Under the pieces are notes generated by a model that saw nothing but the letters and a program-made list of their open reading frames with translations, made no database searches and was not told the DNA's origin. Of a stretch of DNA of 54,196 bases, positions 34,865-42,234 are shown one piece after another (the stretch's first letter is position 1; each line of letters starts with the position of its first letter). Source of the DNA: a virus; the IMG/VR virus record IMGVR_UViG_3300034407_002255, positions 1-54,196 of that record, one strand, 5' to 3'. A program made the position numbers and the translations under genes.

Positions 34865-35302
34865 ATGAGTAAGGAAATTGATGAATCACTTGGTGTAATT
34901 GAAAATACATCAAAACATTCGTCCACGGCAAAAGTTGGAAACCCTAAACTAAACATTACGCAAGAGGTGATGTTACAGTCTCAAGAAGATTGGGGTGATG
35001 CGAATAAACATGTGGAGAGAGATTATGAATACCAGCGACAAAACTTCTACAATTTGGTCGAAAGAGGAACGGATGCAGTGGAAGGAATACTGGAGCTCGC
35101 CAAAGAATCGGACCATCCACGAGCATACGAGGTTGCCGGAAACCTCATCAAACAGGTGGCTGAAGTCACTGAAAAACTTGGTGACCTTCAAGAGAAAATG
35201 AGAAAACTAAAAGAGGTGCCAAACAACGCACCTAAGAATGTGACAAATGCATTGTTTGTAGGGAGTACGGCGGAATTGCAGAAGATGCTAAAGGAAAAAT
35301 AA
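34865..35302 (+). CDS. gp16: gp16-like small terminase subunit
   Basis: A 145-residue small terminase (T4 gp16 is 164) that recognises concatemeric DNA and stimulates gp17. The core YEYQRQNFYNLVERGTDAVEGILELAKESDHPRAYEVAGNLIKQVAEVTEKLGDLQEKMRKL is a long helical pair, the coiled-coil oligomerisation region of this family. NNAPKNVTNALFVGSTAELQKML is the typical C-terminus. AAAGGAA lies before the ATG. In T4 gp17 follows directly; here two enzyme genes intervene. Confidence 0.92.
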   Translation: MSKEIDESLGVIENTSKHSSTAKVGNPKLNITQEVMLQSQEDWGDANKHVERDYEYQRQNFYNLVERGTDAVEGILELAKESDHPRAYEVAGNLIKQVAEVTEKLGDLQEKMRKLKEVPNNAPKNVTNALFVGSTAELQKMLKEK

Positions 35303-35303
35303 C

Positions 35304-36314
35304 TTGTATGATTATGATGGGAATTTTATTCTGCATTTTGAATTGACAAATAAATGTAATGCTAGATGTATTCTCTGTAAAAGAACTGTTCTAGATAATG
35401 ACACTCCCATACAAGACCCAAATTTAAATTTGTCTGAAATAACTCTTGACAACTATAAAAAAATATTTTATAATAATAAAAATAATATTATAAAAATACT
35501 ACTGTGTGGTAATTTGGGCGATCCTATAATCGCAAAAGACATATTTGAAATCACAGAATATTCATTATCATCAGTCTTAAATAAAACACAAGGTAAATTT
35601 GATGTAAGAACAAATGGTTCTTTAAGAACAAAAGAATGGTGGAGTGAGTATGGTAAATTATGTAAAGGTGTTGAGCCTGGTGTGGTTTTTGGTATAGATG
35701 GTCTGAAAGACACAAGTCATATTTACAGGGTGAATACATCATTTGAAAAAGTGATAGAAAATGCTGCAGCATTCATAGATCAAGGTGGTGTTGCAATATG
35801 GCAGTTCATTGTGTTTAAACACAATGTTCACCAATTAGAAGATGCAAAAGAACTTGCACGAAAGATGGGATTTCATAGTTTTTTATCATTTAATAATACC
35901 AGAGAAGAAAAAATAAATTATGTCTGGAAGGGAAAAAACTACACTCTAGAAAATTTTGATACTAATTCAACTAAACCACATGGGCCGGGGAAAATTCACT
36001 GTCTTGCTCATAAAAATAATATGATTTATATTGACTCTTTTGGAAGCGTCTTTCCCTGTTGTTGGGTTCCCTCTGATTTAGATCATGATATTACGATGAA
36101 TTCTTTTATTGAAGAAAAAGCTTGGGATAAAGATTTTATAAAAATTTTACAAAATGATTGGTTCTCACAAATTTTACCTATGAGTTTTGAAAGTTTTCCT
36201 ATACCCATGTGTAAACAAGTCTGTAGTAAAAAGTCAACTGAGGGCGCTAATAAATCTAAAGAGAGGGTAGTTGAGATGGGTGGTCTTGGTAGCAGAGAAT
36301 ACATTAAATTATGA
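35304..36314 (+). CDS. radical SAM protein (SPASM-like) between terminase subunits
   Basis: A 336-residue radical SAM enzyme. C18-x3-C22-x2-C25 in TNKCNARCILCKR binds the SAM [4Fe-4S] cluster, LLCGNLGDP follows at the GGEP position, and DVRTNGSLR and GVVFGIDGL are barrel strands. The C-terminal cysteines (HCLAHK, GSVFPCCW, CKQVCS) resemble a SPASM/twitch auxiliary-cluster domain. The start appears to be TTG at 35304, two bases after the gp16 stop, with AAGGAA at about 35291-35296; no in-frame ATG precedes the Cys motif. AT-richer than its flanks. Substrate unknown; it pairs with the next gene. Confidence 0.78.
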   Translation: MYDYDGNFILHFELTNKCNARCILCKRTVLDNDTPIQDPNLNLSEITLDNYKKIFYNNKNNIIKILLCGNLGDPIIAKDIFEITEYSLSSVLNKTQGKFDVRTNGSLRTKEWWSEYGKLCKGVEPGVVFGIDGLKDTSHIYRVNTSFEKVIENAAAFIDQGGVAIWQFIVFKHNVHQLEDAKELARKMGFHSFLSFNNTREEKINYVWKGKNYTLENFDTNSTKPHGPGKIHCLAHKNNMIYIDSFGSVFPCCWVPSDLDHDITMNSFIEEKAWDKDFIKILQNDWFSQILPMSFESFPIPMCKQVCSKKSTEGANKSKERVVEMGGLGSREYIKL

Positions 36315-36326
36315 AGGAAAATTTAA

Positions 36327-37391
36327 ATGAAGGTTAAATATTATAGGCCGGATATTTTTAAAATTGATGATCTAAAAATTAATCCCCTTATTGAAGGGCC
36401 ATCCCGATTAGTTGAAGCATATATGGGGGTGGATAGAACAAATATGTTTAATCCATTTAATATGGTGTATGATCCTATCCCGTCAGCTGGAGATTTCAAT
36501 AAAAATTGGGAAGAGTGTTGTATGGATACAGCATGTGACCTATGGAGTATAGGCAAACCCATAGAGTTGTTTTGGAGTGGTGGTATTGATAGCAGTGGAG
36601 CCTTAATAGCATTACAAGAAACCAAGACTAATTCTGATATATTAAACATTCGATACACAGAAGACTCAATAAAAGAGTTTCCTTTAATGTGGGAGAAATT
36701 AGTCAAGGGAAGAAGTGATCCTTTACCTCATCGTGAGATATTGGATGAGGACTTGTTTAATAATGATGATATTATAAAAGTAACCGGAGAGTGCGGGGAT
36801 CAGTGTTTTGGTAGTGACGCTCTTCATAAAAATTTAGATAAACATGCTGACAACTGGGAGACTGTCCTAACATGGCCTGATATGAAACAACATAGTAGAG
36901 AACAGTTGGCAAAAGTTTTATTCGATCAGATTGACACTGCTCCCATAGACGTAGTAACAGTATTTGATTTGTTTTGGTGGTGTAACTTTTGTTTCAAGTG
37001 GCAGGATGTCGATAGTAGGATGATTTTTACATATACGACAACGCCAAACTGGAACTCTACATTAAGTTTTTTCAACACCGCTGACTTTCAAAGATGGTCT
37101 ATAGTCAACCATGATATCAAACATGGTGGAACTTGGGAGACATATAAACAACCAGCTAAAGAGTACATAAACAAGTATGTTAAGGATGAGACTTATAGAA
37201 AAGATAAGACGAAAGAGCCGTCTTTACTTAAAGTCCTAAAGGGATCAACCGATGAAAAGTATGATTATGCATTTAGGACAAAAAGAAGAAATAATCCACA
37301 ATCAATTAAATTGGTTTTAGATGATGGGCAATTTTGGAGAAGAAATGAGAAGGTGCCTGATGAGGTGTATGAAACTTGTTTAACTAAATAG
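36327..37391 (+). CDS. asparagine-synthase-like PP-loop ATP pyrophosphatase
   Basis: A 354-residue protein with an N-type ATP pyrophosphatase core. SGGIDSS at residues 84-90 is the PP-loop that adenylates a carboxylate or similar group, and GECGDQCFGS near 154-163 matches the GEGGDE(L/C)FGG region of asparagine synthase. The N-terminal glutaminase domain of AsnB is absent, so ammonia or another amine would be the nucleophile, or the enzyme adenylates a different acceptor. The C-terminal 200 residues (DLFWWCNFCFKWQDVDSRM) fit the AsnB synthase helices. GAAGGA lies before the ATG. It lies between the radical SAM gene and gp17. Confidence 0.72.
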   Translation: MKVKYYRPDIFKIDDLKINPLIEGPSRLVEAYMGVDRTNMFNPFNMVYDPIPSAGDFNKNWEECCMDTACDLWSIGKPIELFWSGGIDSSGALIALQETKTNSDILNIRYTEDSIKEFPLMWEKLVKGRSDPLPHREILDEDLFNNDDIIKVTGECGDQCFGSDALHKNLDKHADNWETVLTWPDMKQHSREQLAKVLFDQIDTAPIDVVTVFDLFWWCNFCFKWQDVDSRMIFTYTTTPNWNSTLSFFNTADFQRWSIVNHDIKHGGTWETYKQPAKEYINKYVKDETYRKDKTKEPSLLKVLKGSTDEKYDYAFRTKRRNNPQSIKLVLDDGQFWRRNEKVPDEVYETCLTK

Positions 37392-37395
37392 TATC

Positions 37396-39036
37396 ATGGA
37401 ACAGAACTATCTAGGAAATCCAAATCTCAAGAAAGCCAATGTTCAACAAGAATGGACAAAAGAGGAGCTTCAAGAATACAAGAGGTGTATGGATGACCCA
37501 CAATATTTTGTGGAAAACTATATCATGATTGTATCGCTTGATCATGGTCTAGTGCCATTCAAGCTCTATGATTTTCAGAAGGAGATGATAGGGACGTTTC
37601 ATAACAACCGTTTCACCATATGCAAACTTCCTAGGCAGTCAGGGAAGTCTACTACTATCATCGCTTATTTACTTCACTATGTTTTATTTAATCCTAGTGT
37701 GAATGTGGCAATACTTGCGAACAAAGCCGCAACTGCAAGAGACTTGCTAGGACGATTGCAACTTGCATATGAACATTTACCGAAATGGTTGCAACAGGGG
37801 GTCATGTCTTGGAACAAAGGAAGTTTGGAGTTAGAAAATGGGTCTAAAATATTGGCTTCTTCCACCAGTGCTAGTGCTGTTCGTGGGGGTTCTTATAATA
37901 TCATATTTTTGGACGAGTTTGCCTACGTCCCAGCAAACGTTGCAGAACAATTCTTCTCTTCAGTATATCCTACAATATCATCCGGTAAAACAACAAAAGT
38001 AATGATCGTATCAACACCACACGGTATGAATATGTTCTATAAGTTGTGGGTAGATGCAGAGGAACAGAGAAACGAATACGTTCCAATTGAGGTGCATTGG
38101 AGTGAAGTTCCTGGCCGAGATGAGGCATGGAAAGCACAAACAATTAAAAACACATCAGAGGCACAGTTTAATACAGAGTTTGAATGTGAGTTTTTAGGTT
38201 CTATTGATACTCTTGTGTCACCCGCAAGGCTTAAAACTCTTACCTATCGAACACCTTTAAAGAGTAATGCTGGTCTTGATGTACATGCAAATCCAGAGAA
38301 CGGTCACACATATTTCATAACCGCTGATGTTTCTAGAGGAACAGCAAATGACTATTCTGCATTTGTGGTTATTGATGTGACAGAGATACCATATAAAATT
38401 GTCGCAAAATATAGAGACAATGAAATTAAACCTTTGTTGTTTCCATCAAAAATATACGATGTTGCAAGGGCATATAATCAAGCATTTGTGATGATTGAGG
38501 TCAATGATATTGGTGAACAAGTTGCAAATACTATGCAGTTTGATCTTGAGTATGATAATCTAGTTATGGCATCCATGAGAGGAAGAGCTGGTCAAGTAAT
38601 GGGTGGTGGTTTTTCTGGTGGTCGAGCTCAGTTGGGAGTTAGGACAACAAAAGCAGTGAAGAGGATAGGTTGCTCTAATTTAAAACAATTGGTTGAAGAC
38701 AATAAAATTATAGTAGAGGATTTAGAAATAATTAACGAGTTGTCAACGTTTATCGTAAAGGGACAATCTTTTGAAGCTGATGAGGGTTGCAATGATGACT
38801 TAGTATCCTGCCTATTTCTTTTTGCTTGGGCAACGGATCAACAATATTTTAAAGAATTAGCAGACCAAGATATTCGTGCAACTATGATGAGAGAACAACA
38901 AGATGCGTTGGAACAAGACATGGCGCCCTTTGGTTTTGTTGTAAATGGTTTAGAGGACGAGAACATAGGTGAAATGGTAGATGAGTATGGAACTCGCTGG
39001 AATCCTGTGGTTAGAGATTATGGTTCAAATTGGTGA
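37396..39036 (+). CDS. gp17: gp17-like large terminase subunit
   Basis: A 546-residue packaging motor (T4 gp17 is 610). ATPase: LPRQSGKST (Walker A, about 79-86), NIIFLDEFAY (Walker B, about 168-177), then MIVSTPHG (coupling motif). Nuclease: ITADVSRGTANDYSAFVVID (first catalytic Asp), VMIEVNDIGEQVAN (second acidic) and CNDDLVSCLFLFAW (third Asp). It translocates DNA into the prohead and cuts at headfulls. The ATG at 37396 follows the upstream stop by four bases. The only T4-type core gene in the unit whose partner (gp16) is separated by accessory genes. Confidence 0.95.
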   Translation: MEQNYLGNPNLKKANVQQEWTKEELQEYKRCMDDPQYFVENYIMIVSLDHGLVPFKLYDFQKEMIGTFHNNRFTICKLPRQSGKSTTIIAYLLHYVLFNPSVNVAILANKAATARDLLGRLQLAYEHLPKWLQQGVMSWNKGSLELENGSKILASSTSASAVRGGSYNIIFLDEFAYVPANVAEQFFSSVYPTISSGKTTKVMIVSTPHGMNMFYKLWVDAEEQRNEYVPIEVHWSEVPGRDEAWKAQTIKNTSEAQFNTEFECEFLGSIDTLVSPARLKTLTYRTPLKSNAGLDVHANPENGHTYFITADVSRGTANDYSAFVVIDVTEIPYKIVAKYRDNEIKPLLFPSKIYDVARAYNQAFVMIEVNDIGEQVANTMQFDLEYDNLVMASMRGRAGQVMGGGFSGGRAQLGVRTTKAVKRIGCSNLKQLVEDNKIIVEDLEIINELSTFIVKGQSFEADEGCNDDLVSCLFLFAWATDQQYFKELADQDIRATMMREQQDALEQDMAPFGFVVNGLEDENIGEMVDEYGTRWNPVVRDYGSNW

Positions 39037-39039
39037 ATT

Positions 39040-39339
39040 CTAAATAAATTCAATAAGATCGTGGTCTAATTTTATAAAACAATTTGAGCAGACAACATGA
39101 GATTGTTTGATAAGGTCATTAACTTCTTTACGACTCTTATCATTCAGTCCTTTTCGTTTTGTTAGATTGCGTATTTTATTATTGTGTGGATAGAACTTGA
39201 GACATACAGTTTCGCTCTCTCCACAGTGAACGCAAGACTTATCTGCGAGATATTCGTTTAACCATACCACACGTTGACGGTAGTTCCTACGAGCTACCTT
39301 TTTGATAGTCTCTTTATACTTTTCATAATGTGTCTCCAT
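39040..39339 (-). CDS. small zinc-finger / HNH-like protein on the minus strand
   Basis: A 99-residue basic protein with two CxxC pairs: SCVHCGESETVCLKFYPHNNK (C36, C39, H52) and VVCSNCFIKLDHDLI (C84, C87). The arrangement CxxC ... LxFxxH/PH ... N ... CxxC resembles phage HNH or treble-clef proteins; the DH of the usual LxFDH is changed to YPH, so nuclease activity is doubtful. It is the only convincing minus-strand gene, in the gp17-gp18 gap with a late octamer (39347-39354) just upstream. It could be a degenerate HNH homing endonuclease or a DNA/RNA-binding regulator. Confidence 0.6.
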   Translation of the reverse strand: METHYEKYKETIKKVARRNYRQRVVWLNEYLADKSCVHCGESETVCLKFYPHNNKIRNLTKRKGLNDKSRKEVNDLIKQSHVVCSNCFIKLDHDLIEFI

Positions 39340-39346
39340 GTTATTT

Positions 39347-39354
39347 TATTTATA
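39347..39354 (-). promoter_or_regulatory. minus-strand late promoter TATAAATA
   Basis: Perfect late octamer read on the minus strand, ending eight bases before the ATG at 39339. With the T4 spacing the transcript would begin two or so bases before the start codon, giving an almost leaderless mRNA. The plus-strand gp18 promoter lies 42 bases away, so the two are divergent. Confidence 0.55.
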
Positions 39355-39395
39355 AGAATCGGAGCATATAAAAACACGTTTAGGATTTCAATTTT

Positions 39396-39403
39396 TATAA
39401 ATA
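39396..39403 (+). promoter_or_regulatory. late promoter TATAAATA before gp18
   Basis: Perfect late octamer with a leader of about 45 bases before the gp18 ATG at 39451, longer than the roughly 20 bases typical elsewhere in this window. AAAGGAG at 39437-39443 is the ribosome site. Confidence 0.8.
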
Positions 39404-39450
39404 TCTGTAATAACAATAATAATGCTCTTGGAAAATAAAGGAGTACAAAA

Positions 39451-41622
39451 ATGGGTTTCTTAGTATCGCCAGGTGTACAGGTAAGAGAGATTGACCTTAC
39501 AAATATTGTTCCTGCTGTTCAAACCAACATTGGTGCGATTGCAGGGCCATTTGCAAAGGGTCCAGTGGCATCTGTAACTGCCATTAGTTCTGAAGAGGAA
39601 CTAGTTCAAGTATTTGGTAAGCCAAATGCTGATAACTTTGAATATTTTTTCACTGCTGCAAATTTCTTGCAGTATTCTAACGCACTTAGAGTTGTCAGAT
39701 GTGAGTCTGGTGTTTTAAACGCTGCGTCTAATTCAGGTCTTCTTATTAGAGATACAGATCATTACTCTGGTTCTTTTAGGGACGGCCAGGGTAGTGTTGG
39801 GCCTTTCGCCGCAAGAACTGCCGGTACACATGGTAACTCATTGAAAGTTTCTATTTGTGCAACAGCAACTGCATTTTCACAAAACATCACAGGTGCAAAC
39901 CAAGTTAACGGTGCAGCATCGAGTGGTGCAACGTCTGTTACAGTTGATGACGTTGATCTTGCAGACAATGTAATCAATGTTGGAGATATTGTTTCTTTCT
40001 TCACATCAAGTGGATTTGACACATTTGCATCAGGTCATGAGGGAATTGAGTACGAAGTTACTGCTCGTGATACAGCAAATAATACGATTACAATTCGTGA
40101 ATTGGACAACCCGAATGGAACAGGCTTGGTTAATTCCCTTGCCGATAATTCTTTCATTCGTCGTCGTTGGAAATTCTATGATTTATTCGCCGATGCGCCG
40201 GGAACATCACAGTGGTCAACTGATAACGAAAGAGGCACAAATGACGAGCTTCATATCGTTGTTTACGATAGCACTGGTGATTTATCTGGATTTGCTGAAG
40301 GTGTTGCTGGTCAAAGAACTTTGTCAGTTTTAGAAACATATGACGGTTTGTCAAAGAACAAAAACGCAAAAACTCCACAAGGTGGAACGAACTACTATCC
40401 AGATGTTCTCTATCAGCAGTCTGCTTTCATTTACTGGATGGATCATCTAGCTTCTGGTACAAACTGGGGTTTAGACCTTGAATTGTCCAACAATGTTACT
40501 CTTAACGGAACTGACGCAAATGGTTCTGATGAGGGTGATTTCATTATCTTAGATGGCACAGACGGCTCTGCAACGAATGCTGGAGACAACGTTATCTTTG
40601 ATAACACAGAGAGCGACGGTAGAGGTTCTGGAGTTTATGCCGCTGTTGACACGCCGACATACGATGCACTTACAGGTGGAACAGACGATTATGCTGTTAC
40701 TCTTGGTGAGAAGAGGTCTGCGTATGATCTGTTCAAGAACGCTGAACTTCATGATATTAACTTTGTTCTTGGTGGCCCTTCAGTTACAGTTACAGGTAGT
40801 TCTTTCGGAACCGCCGGTGACGAATTCGACACACACGGTACAATGTTAACTGATCTTGTGGAACTTCGTAAAGACTGCGTTGCATTCATCTCTCCTGCTC
40901 GTCAGGCAGTTGTTAATGTTCAAAGTGAAGTTACACAAACAACAAACGTTAAAGACTCCTTTGACACACTACCTTCATCGTCTTATGTGGTTTATGACAG
41001 TGGGTACAAATACATGTATGACAAATACAACGATGTATTCCGTTTTGTCCCTCTCAATGGTGATATTGCTGGTCTGTGTGCTAACACCGATAGAGTTGCT
41101 GACCCGTGGTTCTCGCCAGGTGGTTACAACCGTGGTAATGTTCGTGGAGCAATTAAACTTGCGTATAACCCACAGCAAGCAAACAGAGACATTCTCTATC
41201 AGGCAAGAATTAATCCAGTTGTGGATTTCCCTGGCCAGGGTGTGGTTCTGTTCGGTGATAAAACTGCTCTTACAAAACCAAGCGCCTTTGATCGTATCAA
41301 CGTGCGTAGATTGTTCTTGGTTCTGGAAAAAGCAATTGCTACCGCTGCTAAGTTCCAACTCTTTGAGTTCAACGATGAGTTTACACGGGCACAGTTCCGT
41401 AACTTGGTTGAGCCTTTCTTGAGAGATGTTCAAGGAAGAAGAGGTATCACAGACTTTGTGGTGGTTGCCGACGGCACAAACAATACTGGTGAGATTATAG
41501 ATAGAAACGAGTTTGTCGCAGATATCTATATTAAACCGGCTCGATCAATTAACTTCATTACTCTTAACTTTGTTGCGGTTCGCACAGGTGTTGAGTTCTC
41601 TGAAGTCATTGGTAGATTTTAA
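39451..41622 (+). CDS. gp18: gp18-like tail sheath protein with acidic insert
   Basis: A 723-residue contractile sheath protein (T4 gp18 is 659). N-terminus GFLVSPGVQVREIDLTNIVPAVQTNIGAIAGPFAKGP is diagnostic. YWMDHLASGTNWG, DLFKNAELHDINFVLGGPS, FVPLNGDIAGLCANTDRVADPWFSPGGYNRG and AKFQLFEFNDEFTRAQFRNLVEPFLRDVQGRRG define the core and C-terminal domain, ending RTGVEFSEVIGRF. At about residues 349-386 an insert carries NGTDANGSDEGDFIILDGTD and SATNAGDNVIFD, two copies of the acidic unit. It starts under its own late promoter and is followed by the tube gene. Codon use is GC-richer than neighbours, fitting high expression. Confidence 0.95.
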   Translation: MGFLVSPGVQVREIDLTNIVPAVQTNIGAIAGPFAKGPVASVTAISSEEELVQVFGKPNADNFEYFFTAANFLQYSNALRVVRCESGVLNAASNSGLLIRDTDHYSGSFRDGQGSVGPFAARTAGTHGNSLKVSICATATAFSQNITGANQVNGAASSGATSVTVDDVDLADNVINVGDIVSFFTSSGFDTFASGHEGIEYEVTARDTANNTITIRELDNPNGTGLVNSLADNSFIRRRWKFYDLFADAPGTSQWSTDNERGTNDELHIVVYDSTGDLSGFAEGVAGQRTLSVLETYDGLSKNKNAKTPQGGTNYYPDVLYQQSAFIYWMDHLASGTNWGLDLELSNNVTLNGTDANGSDEGDFIILDGTDGSATNAGDNVIFDNTESDGRGSGVYAAVDTPTYDALTGGTDDYAVTLGEKRSAYDLFKNAELHDINFVLGGPSVTVTGSSFGTAGDEFDTHGTMLTDLVELRKDCVAFISPARQAVVNVQSEVTQTTNVKDSFDTLPSSSYVVYDSGYKYMYDKYNDVFRFVPLNGDIAGLCANTDRVADPWFSPGGYNRGNVRGAIKLAYNPQQANRDILYQARINPVVDFPGQGVVLFGDKTALTKPSAFDRINVRRLFLVLEKAIATAAKFQLFEFNDEFTRAQFRNLVEPFLRDVQGRRGITDFVVVADGTNNTGEIIDRNEFVADIYIKPARSINFITLNFVAVRTGVEFSEVIGRF
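40495..40608 (+). repeat. two LDGTD acidic units in gp18
   Basis: Encodes VTLNGTDANGSDEGDFIIL and LDGTDGSATNAGDNVIFDN, two adjacent copies of the shared unit. They occupy a position that should be surface-exposed in the sheath because T4 gp18 has no equivalent there, as I judge from length and alignment by eye. Confidence 0.75.
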
Positions 41623-41638
41623 GGAGGAGTAAAGAAAA

Positions 41639-42199
41639 ATGGCTGGAAATATTGATGAATTTAGAGCCAGATTAGCGGGCGGTGGTGCGAGAGCAAACCA
41701 ATTTAGGATCACTATCAATTCACCTACAGGTATTGCTATTGGACTGAACTCAAGAGATGCCTCATTCCTGTGTTCTGCAACGAACTTGCCTGCAACGACT
41801 CTTGGAGAGTTTGCTCTTAACTTTAGAGGTCGTCAGCTTTACATTGCTGGTGACAGAGAGTTTGCTGATGCTTGGACAACAACGTTTCTCAATGATACAA
41901 GTTTCTCTATTAGAAATGCATTGGAGCGGTGGTCTAACGGTATCAACGATCTTGAGTTGTCAACAGGTGTTAACGATCCTGCTGACTACATGGCTGATCT
42001 AGAAGTGTTTCAATTGGATCGTGACGACAATATTCTCAAAGCATATAAGTTTATTAACGCATGGCCGCAGTCTATTGGCACCGTTGACCTTAGTATGGAA
42101 ACTACAAATGAAATTGAGACATTTGAATGCACTTGGAGATATCAACACTTCTTAGCAAGTGAGGTTGGAGACAGTAGGTCAAGCTCTCCTGTTGAGTAA
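41639..42199 (+). CDS. gp19: gp19-like tail tube protein
   Basis: A 186-residue tube subunit (T4 gp19 is 163) that stacks as hexamers inside the sheath. Marks are NQFRITINSPTGIAIG, SFLCSATNLPATTLGEFALNFRGRQLYIAGDREFADAWTTTFLNDTSFSIRNALERWSNGIND, and later QLDRDDNILKAYKFINAWPQSIGTVDLS. AAGGAGGAG precedes the ATG. It follows gp18 with 16 bases between. Nothing unusual seen. Confidence 0.94.
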   Translation: MAGNIDEFRARLAGGGARANQFRITINSPTGIAIGLNSRDASFLCSATNLPATTLGEFALNFRGRQLYIAGDREFADAWTTTFLNDTSFSIRNALERWSNGINDLELSTGVNDPADYMADLEVFQLDRDDNILKAYKFINAWPQSIGTVDLSMETTNEIETFECTWRYQHFLASEVGDSRSSSPVE

Positions 42200-42208
42200 T
42201 ATAATCCT

Positions 42209-42216
42209 ACTAAATA
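42209..42216 (+). promoter_or_regulatory. weak late-promoter-like octamer ACTAAATA before gp20
   Basis: ACTAAATA lies 18 bases before the gp20 ATG at 42235, with TAGGGAG at 42223-42229. The position is as expected for a late promoter, but the first two bases differ from TATAAATA. If active it would be weak; otherwise gp20 is read from the gp18 promoter. Confidence 0.4.
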
Positions 42217-42234
42217 AAGAAGTAGGGAGATATT

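Noticed and set aside
37383-37390. ACTAAATA just before gp17 as a late promoter
   Set aside because: Only five bases from the gp17 ATG, so a transcript would lack the start codon context; it is the end of the upstream reading frame.
40856-41433. plus-strand (40856-41422) and minus-strand (40975-41433) long frames inside gp18
   Set aside because: Both are shadows of the sheath gene's codon bias, without start signals; the true frame is clear from family motifs.
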